Of a stretch of DNA of 5,622 nucleotides, positions 1-3,999 are shown piece after piece. Numbering within the stretch: position 1 is the first letter of the stretch; every line of letters begins with the position of its first letter. The notes under the pieces were generated by a model that worked only from the letters and a program-made list of their open reading frames with translations, ran no database searches and was not told where the DNA came from. The translations under genes and the position numbers were made by a program. The stretch lies in the NCBI GenBank assembly GCA_013695565.1, contig JACDAG010000648.1, forward strand, positions 1-5,622. The letters are read 5' to 3'. Origin of the DNA: Bradyrhizobium sp. (GTDB taxonomy: Bacteria; Pseudomonadota; Alphaproteobacteria; Rhizobiales; Xanthobacteraceae).

Positions 1-1000
1 GGATACGCATCGACACTCGGGGATCGTAGACGTTGCCCTTGCTGGCGATCAAATGGCGATGCCAGGCATAGCTTTCCGCTGCGGCAAAGCCGCCTTTGGC
101 GTTCATCGGCGCAACGTCGAGAAATTCCGGCACCTCGATCCGCTCGATCAGCGCACCTTGGCGCGACAGCGTCTCCAGCGCGCGCTCGAATGTCTGCGCC
201 ACGTCGTCGTCGAGATCGTCCAGCGCCACCGTGGTCGGCACCGCCAGCCGCATTCCCTTGATCGGGCGCGGCCGCAGTGGCACGAAAGCCTCATCGGCCA
301 GCACGGCGTCGAGCGCCGCGCAGCACGCCACCGTGCGCGCCAGCGGGCCGATGCTGTCGAGCGTCGACGACAGCGGCACCGCGCCGTCGAGCGGCACCCG
401 GCGCTGGGTCGGCTTGAACCCGACGATGCCATTATAGGCCGCCGGAATCCGGCAGGAGCCGCCGGTGTCGGTGCCGAGCGCACCATGCGCCATACCGTCG
501 ACGACAGATACCGCCGCACCCGACGACGAGCCGCCGGGCACATGGCCGACGCCGCGCTGCCAGGCGCCCTTCGGCGTGCCGTAATGCGGGTTGATGCCCA
601 TGCCGGAATAGGCGAACTCGGTCATGTTGGTGCGGCCGATCACGATGAAGCCGGCACGGCGCAGCCGCGCCACCACGGGCGCATCGGCTTCCGCCGGCGT
701 GCAATCCTCCTCCAGCGCGCGCGAGCCGGCGCGGGTCACCTGCCCCTTGATGTCAAACAGATCCTTGATCGAGACCGGGATGCCGGCAAATGGCGACGGC
801 ACCGCGTGCGCCTTGCGCAGCCGGTCCATGGCGTCCGCAGCCCCGAGGGCGCCTTCCTTGTCGACATGGATGAAGGCGCGGGCCCCCTCGCCCGCGGAGT
901 CGGCGATCTTCGCAAGACATTGCTCGACCAGCTTGCGGGCCGAGGTCGCCCCGCTGTCGAGATCGGCGGCAAGGGAGGCAAGTGTGGGAGTGTTCGGCAT
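1..1000 (-). CDS. Amidase-signature family hydrolase, 3' end cut by the window edge
   Basis: This is an open frame of 333 codons from ATG at 1000-998 that runs off base 1 without a stop. The amidase signature family hydrolyses amide bonds with a Ser-cisSer-Lys triad, and all three residues are visible. Lys79 lies in GIPVSIKDLFD, Ser158 in PGGSSSGA and the nucleophile Ser182 in GTDTGGSCRIPA. The 24-residue Ser-Ser spacing is that of GatA and FAAH. The core continues through GIVGFKPT (about 191-198) and SSTLDSIGPLART (about 211-223). Family members are usually about 450-500 residues, so roughly the last quarter is missing. No signal peptide is seen, so it is probably cytoplasmic. The region after GFKPT does not look like GatA, and gatB or gatC are not present here, so I call it a generic amidase of unknown substrate. 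The upstream AAGG is a weak ribosome site. It is transcribed away from the DUF35 operon. Confidence 0.93.
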   Translation of the reverse strand, partial: MPNTPTLASLAADLDSGATSARKLVEQCLAKIADSAGEGARAFIHVDKEGALGAADAMDRLRKAHAVPSPFAGIPVSIKDLFDIKGQVTRAGSRALEEDCTPAEADAPVVARLRRAGFIVIGRTNMTEFAYSGMGINPHYGTPKGAWQRGVGHVPGGSSSGAAVSVVDGMAHGALGTDTGGSCRIPAAYNGIVGFKPTQRRVPLDGAVPLSSTLDSIGPLARTVACCAALDAVLADEAFVPLRPRPIKGMRLAVPTTVALDDLDDDVAQTFERALETLSRQGALIERIEVPEFLDVAPMNAKGGFAAAESYAWHRHLIASKGNVYDPRVSMRI

Positions 1001-1031
1001 GGCTTGTCCGGCCTTGTTTGCTACTGATGTC

Positions 1032-1060
1032 GCTATGGTCCGAAGCGATCCTGATGTCGA
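1032..1060 (-). promoter_or_regulatory. Possible sigma-70-type promoter for the amidase
   Basis: On the minus strand TCGACA (1060-1055) matches the -35 consensus at five of six positions. After 17 bases it is followed by CATAGC (1037-1032), which matches TATAAT at only three. The position, about 30-60 bases before the amidase start, is reasonable, but the -10 box is poor. This is a guess from pattern and place. Confidence 0.2.
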
Positions 1061-1069
1061 GCGGTACGC

Positions 1070-1086
1070 CGGCAAATGATTTGCCG
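1070..1086. promoter_or_regulatory. Perfect 17-bp palindrome, candidate operator in the divergent region
   Basis: CGGCAAAT (1070-1077) and ATTTGCCG (1079-1086) are perfect inverted 8-base arms around a single central G. The site lies 70 bases upstream of the amidase start and 165 upstream of the DUF35 start, a suitable place for a dimeric repressor controlling both directions. A further half-site TTTGCCG occurs at 1134-1140. No regulator gene is in the window and I cannot assign the motif to a regulator family. Confidence 0.4.
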
Positions 1087-1172
1087 CGCCGCGGACTATT
1101 GCCCGAGATACGCTGGCATACAAGCGCCCTTGGTTTGCCGGAATGCGGCCATGCGACGGCGCGGCTAGACCG

Positions 1173-1202
1173 TTGACGGGGAATGGTCAAATGTCGCATC
1201 AA
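1173..1202 (+). promoter_or_regulatory. Possible promoter with overlapping inverted repeat for the DUF35-thiolase-SDR operon
   Basis: TTGACG (1173-1178) matches the -35 consensus at five of six positions. The best -10 candidate, CATCAA (1197-1202), is 18 bases on and weak, matching at three of six. The -35 box is also one arm of an inverted repeat, TTGAC-N8-GTCAA (1173-1177 and 1186-1190), so a regulator could bind on top of it. Transcription from here would give a leader of about 40 bases before the DUF35 start. The -35 and inverted repeat are plain to see; the promoter function is inference. Confidence 0.27.
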
Positions 1203-1233
1203 GATTGAAACAGGCGGGCTTGTGCCCGACCCT

Positions 1234-1241
1234 AGGGAGGA
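1234..1241 (+). promoter_or_regulatory. Strong Shine-Dalgarno site that decides the DUF35 start
   Basis: AGGGAGGA contains a full GGAGG at 1236-1240. The first in-frame ATG at 1242 is only one base after GGAGG, too close for initiation. The second in-frame ATG at 1251 is ten bases away, which is workable. I therefore prefer 1251 as the start. Confidence 0.7.
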
Positions 1242-1250
1242 ATGCCTGAT

Positions 1251-1664
1251 ATGGCGGAGCCAGCGCGCGCGAAACCGAAGCCGACACCGGAAACCCAGCA
1301 TTTCTGGGATGGCACGGCGGCCGGCGAATTGCGGCTACAGCGCTGCGACGCCTGCTCACACGTCTATTTTCCGCCGCGCCCGTTCTGCCCGTCCTGCGCC
1401 TCGCGCAAGGTCAGCGTGTTCAAGGCCAGCGGCAAGGCCAAGCTTTACAGCTACGTCATCAATCATCGCCCGGCCGCGCCCGGCTTCACCCCGCCATACG
1501 CGATTGCCGTCGTCGAACTCGACGAGGGTCCGCGCATGATGAGCAACATCCTCGACTGTCCGCAGACGCCCGAAGCGCTCGAACTCGACATGAGGCTCGA
1601 AGTCGCCTTCGAGAAACTCGACGACAGGATCACCCTTCCCCAATTCCGTCCGGCGAAGGGCTAA
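1251..1664 (+). CDS. DUF35 zinc-ribbon/OB-fold protein, probable partner of the adjacent thiolase
   Basis: This 137-residue protein has the two-part DUF35 layout. An N-terminal helix segment carries HFWDGTAAGELRLQ (about 17-30). A rubredoxin-like zinc ribbon follows with Cys32-x2-Cys35 and Cys46-x2-Cys49, separated by SHVYFPPRPF. An OB-fold comes last (about 56-135), with YSYVINHRPAAPGF and PYAIAVVELDEGPRMMSNI. Known members bind CoA or acyl groups and complex with thiolase-like proteins. The DUF35 domain of ChsH2 with the aldolase Ltp2 in steroid side-chain breakdown is the best studied. Here the gene ends five bases before the thiolase, which supports a complex made from coupled translation. 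An alternative ATG at 1242 would add three residues but fits the ribosome site poorly. The exact acyl substrate is unknown. Confidence 0.92.
   Translation: MAEPARAKPKPTPETQHFWDGTAAGELRLQRCDACSHVYFPPRPFCPSCASRKVSVFKASGKAKLYSYVINHRPAAPGFTPPYAIAVVELDEGPRMMSNILDCPQTPEALELDMRLEVAFEKLDDRITLPQFRPAKG
1655..1660 (+). promoter_or_regulatory. Ribosome binding site of the thiolase, inside the DUF35 gene end
   Basis: GAAGGG sits nine bases before the thiolase ATG at 1670 and within the last codons of the DUF35 gene. This is the usual arrangement for translational coupling of two subunits. Confidence 0.55.
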
Positions 1665-1669
1665 GCACC

Positions 1670-2809
1670 ATGCGCAGAAACCAGGTCGCCGTCGTCGGCG
1701 CTGCCGAGACCACCGAACTCGGCGTCATCCCGAACATGTCGCAGATCCAGCTGCATGCGGATGCGGCGCTCAACGCCATCGCCGATGCCGGGCTGAAACT
1801 GTCGGACATCGACGGCATCGCCACCGCGGTGGAAACCCCGCAGCAGATCGCCCATTACCTCGGCATCAAGCCGACCTGGGTCGATGGCACGTCCGTCGGC
1901 GGCTGTTCGTTCATGCTGCATGTCCGCCACGCCGCCGCCGCGATCGAGGCCGGGCTGTGCAAGACCGTGCTGATCACGCATGCCGAAAGCGGCAAGTCGA
2001 TGATCGGCAAACCGCCGCGTTCGACGCCGCCGGACAGCCTCAACGGCCAGTTCGAGTCGCCGTTCGGCGTGTTCGGCCCACCCAGCATGTTCCCGATCCC
2101 CGTGCTGCGCTACATGAAGACCTATGGCATCACCCATGAGCAGATCGCAATGGTCGCGGTCGCCCAGCGCGAATGGGCAGCCAAGAACCCGCGCGCCACC
2201 ATGAAGGCGCCGATCACGGTCGAGGATGTGCTGAACTCGAAGATGATCGCCTATCCGTTTCGTATCCTGCAATGCTGCCTCGTCACCGACGGCGGCGGCG
2301 CGCTGATCCTGACCTCGGCCGACCGCGCCAAGGATTTCCCGAACAAGCCGATCTATATTCTCGGCACCGGCGAGAGCGTGGAAACGCCGATGGTCAGCCA
2401 GATGGAAACCTTCAACTCCTCGCGCGCCTTCAAGACCGCAGGCCCTATGGCCTTCAAGGAGGCGGGCATCGCCCACAAGGACGTCGATCATCTCATGATC
2501 TACGACGCCTTCGCGCATCTGCCGCTGTTTGGCCTCGGCGATCTCGGCTTCATGCCCCATGAGGAGACCGGCAAGTTCATCGCCGACGGCAACACAAGGC
2601 CCGGCGGCAAGCTGCCGCTCAACACCAATGGCGGCGGCTTGAGCTACATGCATTCGGGCATGTACGGCATGTACGCGCTGCAGGAAAGCGTGCGGCAAAT
2701 GCGCGGCATCGCGCCGGCCCAAGTCAAGGACGCGAAAATCTCGGTCTGCCACGGCGTCGGCGGCATGTTCGCAGCGAGTGGCACCATCATCTTTACGAAC
2801 GAGAAGTGA
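1670..2809 (+). CDS. Thiolase-superfamily protein (SCP-x/lipid-transfer type), DUF35-associated
   Basis: This 379-residue protein has the two-lobed thiolase fold, close to the family's 380-400. The N-terminus MRRNQVAVVGAAETTELG is typical. The nucleophile loop reads GGCSF with Cys79. ITVEDVLNSKMIAYPFRILQCC (about 182-203) and TDGGGALIL (206-214) are conserved in the SCP-x branch. The second lobe has YDAF (278-281) where classic thiolases have NEAF and SCP-x thiolases HDCF. It also has LNTNGGGLSYMHSG with His328 in place of GHP, and CHGVGG with Cys360 matching CxGxG. Cys, His and Cys are therefore all kept, so thiolysis or Claisen chemistry remains possible, but the altered loops also fit retro-aldol enzymes such as Ltp2. 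It probably acts in the cytoplasm on a CoA thioester, bound to the DUF35 protein. A hairpin-rich gap follows before the dehydrogenase. Family assignment is firm; reaction and substrate are not. Confidence 0.92.
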   Translation: MRRNQVAVVGAAETTELGVIPNMSQIQLHADAALNAIADAGLKLSDIDGIATAVETPQQIAHYLGIKPTWVDGTSVGGCSFMLHVRHAAAAIEAGLCKTVLITHAESGKSMIGKPPRSTPPDSLNGQFESPFGVFGPPSMFPIPVLRYMKTYGITHEQIAMVAVAQREWAAKNPRATMKAPITVEDVLNSKMIAYPFRILQCCLVTDGGGALILTSADRAKDFPNKPIYILGTGESVETPMVSQMETFNSSRAFKTAGPMAFKEAGIAHKDVDHLMIYDAFAHLPLFGLGDLGFMPHEETGKFIADGNTRPGGKLPLNTNGGGLSYMHSGMYGMYALQESVRQMRGIAPAQVKDAKISVCHGVGGMFAASGTIIFTNEK

Positions 2810-2840
2810 GCATATCGTGAGAGACACCGCTGCAACCTCT

Positions 2841-2869
2841 CCCTCTCCCCGTTCTTCACGGGGAGAGGG
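2841..2869 (+). repeat. Hairpin 1 of the intergenic repeat, perfect 12-bp stem
   Basis: The arm at 2841-2852 pairs without mismatch with 2858-2869 around a five-base loop, TCTTC. The stem is GC-rich and would be very stable in RNA. The bases after it are TTGGGGTGAGG, not a T run, so it is not a classic intrinsic terminator. Its position 31 bases after the thiolase stop would suit a 3' mRNA-protecting structure. Confidence 0.8.
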
Positions 2870-2924
2870 TTGGGGTGAGGGGCTCTCTCGACGCATTCGA
2901 ACTCGCGGATAGTCCCTCTCACCC

Positions 2925-2950
2925 GGATCGCGCGCTGACGCGCGCCATCC
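2925..2950 (+). repeat. Hairpin 2 of the intergenic repeat, 10 of 11 paired
   Basis: GGAT (2925-2928) pairs with ATCC (2947-2950). GCGCGC (2930-2935) pairs with GCGCGC (2940-2945), with one C-C mismatch between the two parts and a TGAC loop. It is part of the larger repeat element. Confidence 0.7.
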
Positions 2951-2951
2951 G

Positions 2952-2986
2952 ACCTCTCCCCGCAAGCGCCGCAAGCGGGGCGAGGT
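2952..2986 (+). repeat. Hairpin 3 of the intergenic repeat, with a duplicated loop
   Basis: ACCTCTCCCCGC (2952-2963) pairs with GCGGGGCGAGGT (2975-2986) at 11 of 12 positions around an 11-base loop. CGCAAGCG occurs twice in a row (2961-2968 and 2970-2977), as if a short loop had been lengthened by a 9-base duplication. The hairpin ends 26 bases before the dehydrogenase start, just upstream of its ribosome site. Confidence 0.7.
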
Positions 2987-3000
2987 AAGAAAGCAAACAC

Positions 3001-3006
3001 AGGAGA
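3001..3006 (+). promoter_or_regulatory. Ribosome binding site of the SDR gene
   Basis: AGGAGA ends six bases before the ATG at 3013, at ideal spacing. It supports this start, which also gives the expected short lead before the first beta strand of the Rossmann fold. Confidence 0.75.
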
Positions 3007-3012
3007 ACCACC

Positions 3013-3927
3013 ATGGCCAAATCACTGCAGGACAAAGTCATCATCGTCACCGGCGCGGGCCGCGGCATTGGGCGTGAAATCGCGCTGCTCTGTGCCGCCG
3101 AAGGCGCCAAGGTCGTGGTCAACGATCCCGGCGGCGCCGCCGACGGCGCGGGCAACAGCGCAGCCCCGGCCGAGGAAGTGGTCGAGGAAATCAAGAAGCG
3201 CGGCGGAACGGCGGTCGCCAATTTCGAGTCGGTGGCGGAAGCGATCCCCGCCAGCAAGATCGTGAAAACGGCGACCGATCATTTTGGCCGGCTCGACGGC
3301 GTCGTCAACAATGCTGGCATCCTGCGCGACATGATCTTCCACAAGATGAGCGTCGAAGCCTTCGAATCCGTCATCAAGGTCCACCTGATGGGATCGTTCT
3401 ATGTCAGCCACGCCGCAGCACGGCTGTTCCGCGAACAGGAGAGCGGCTCGTTCGTGCACTTCACCTCGACCTCGGGCCTGATTGGCAATTTCGGCCAGGC
3501 CAATTATGCCGCCGCCAAGCTCGGCATTGTCGGGCTGTCGAAGTCGATCGCGCTCGACATGGGCCGCTTCAACGTGCGCTCGAACTGCGTCTCGCCATTC
3601 GCCTGGACCCGCATGATCGGCACCATCCCGACCGAGACCGATGCCGAGAAGGCGCGCGTCGAGAAGATCAAGCAGATGGGACCGGAGAAGATCGCGCCGA
3701 TGTGCGCCTATCTGCTTTCCGATGCCGCCAAGGACGTGACCGGACAGATCTTCGGCGTGCGCATGAACGAGATTTTCCTGTTCGGCCAGCATCGTCCCGT
3801 GCGCTCGGTTCACCGCGGCGAAGGCTGGACGCCACAGACCATCGCTGAGCACGGCATGCCGGCGCTCAAGGGATCGTTCTCCAAGCTCGACCGCTCGGCG
3901 GATATTTTCACCTGGGATCCGATCTGA
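3013..3927 (+). CDS. Short-chain dehydrogenase/reductase, MFE-2/HSD17B4-like, probable 3-hydroxyacyl-CoA dehydrogenase
   Basis: This is a 304-residue classical SDR. The NAD(P)-binding TGAGRGIG is at 13-20, and VVVNDPGG (35-41) ends the second strand. Its acidic Asp38 suggests NAD rather than NADP. NNAG is at 99-102. The catalytic residues are Ser152, Tyr165 and Lys169, within TSTSGLIGNFGQANYAAAK, with the normal 13-residue Ser-Tyr spacing. The long loop after strand 2, the VHLMGSF segment (123-129) and GNFGQANYAAAK resemble the dehydrogenase unit of peroxisomal multifunctional enzyme 2. His124 stands where many SDRs have Asn, as I recall it does in MFE-2. About 50 residues follow the core (from about 251), ending FTWDPI, perhaps for acyl-CoA binding or dimer contact. 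It is probably in one operon with the DUF35-thiolase pair, oxidising a 3-hydroxyacyl-CoA, although the 203-bp hairpin gap could uncouple its expression. The substrate is unknown. Confidence 0.9.
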   Translation: MAKSLQDKVIIVTGAGRGIGREIALLCAAEGAKVVVNDPGGAADGAGNSAAPAEEVVEEIKKRGGTAVANFESVAEAIPASKIVKTATDHFGRLDGVVNNAGILRDMIFHKMSVEAFESVIKVHLMGSFYVSHAAARLFREQESGSFVHFTSTSGLIGNFGQANYAAAKLGIVGLSKSIALDMGRFNVRSNCVSPFAWTRMIGTIPTETDAEKARVEKIKQMGPEKIAPMCAYLLSDAAKDVTGQIFGVRMNEIFLFGQHRPVRSVHRGEGWTPQTIAEHGMPALKGSFSKLDRSADIFTWDPI

Positions 3928-3932
3928 AGAGG

Positions 3933-3991
3933 GCGAATGGGGAGTGGCAAATAGCGAATAGGAAAAATCCCATTCGCTACTCGCTATTCGC
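3933..3991. terminator. Inverted repeat between convergent genes, possible bidirectional terminator
   Basis: Bases 3933-3952 can pair with 3972-3991: 16 Watson-Crick matches and two G-U pairs of 20. The loop holds GGAAAAATCC. Two perfect sub-arms also exist: GCGAATGGG (3933-3941) with CCCATTCGC (3969-3977), and GCGAATAG (3954-3961) with CTATTCGC (3984-3991), so alternative folds are possible. It starts six bases after the SDR stop and ends nine bases beyond the ppc stop, the right place to end both transcripts. No strong T run follows on either strand, so termination is inferred mostly from structure and position. Confidence 0.45.
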
Positions 3992-3999
3992 GTCTTTCC

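Larger units (their letters stand above)
2833..2990. repeat. Intergenic mosaic palindromic repeat (Bradyrhizobium-like), three to four hairpins
   Basis: Nearly all of the gap between thiolase and dehydrogenase is taken up by consecutive inverted repeats. These are a CCCTCTCCCCGT hairpin (2841-2869), a loose pairing of GGTGAGGGGCT (about 2874-2884) with AGTCCCTCTCACC (about 2910-2922), a GGAT...ATCC hairpin (2925-2950) and an ACCTCTCCCCGC hairpin (2952-2986). No open frame with a coding look crosses it. Phrases such as CCTCTCCCCGCAAGCGGGG and GGGTTGGGGTGAGGGG recur between genes in Bradyrhizobium as I remember them. It therefore probably belongs to a dispersed family like the RIME or REP elements of rhizobia. 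In an operon it may stabilise, process or partly terminate the mRNA. Confidence 0.75.

Noticed and set aside
1..1000. GatA subunit of the tRNA amidotransferase
   Set aside because: The triad is shared by all amidase-signature enzymes, but the region after GFKPT does not match GatA and no gatB or gatC is adjacent.
53..1027. Plus-strand open frame of 324 codons
   Set aside because: It lies opposite the amidase, is Arg/His-rich with low complexity, and has no recognisable domain. The minus-strand frame has the full amidase signature, so this is a GC-driven shadow.
753..1301. Minus-strand frame spanning the divergent region
   Set aside because: It overlaps the start of the amidase in another frame and the start of the DUF35 gene, and its translation shows no family motif.
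2841..2869. Intrinsic terminator after the thiolase
   Set aside because: The stem is strong but followed by TTGGGGTGAGG with no T run. It is better read as part of a repeat element, though partial termination is not excluded.
2833..2990. CRISPR array, riboswitch or small RNA gene
   Set aside because: There are no regularly spaced identical repeats, no riboswitch core that I recognise, and no promoter-terminator pair. The inverted repeats fit a palindromic intergenic element.
1661..3025. Minus-strand open frame of 454 codons
   Set aside because: It is antisense to the thiolase gene and runs through the palindromic repeat. Its composition is typical of the antisense of a GC-rich gene and no domain is visible.
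3022..3852. Minus-strand open frame of 276 codons
   Set aside because: It is antisense to the SDR gene, whose motifs and ribosome site are clear; no domain is seen in the antisense product.
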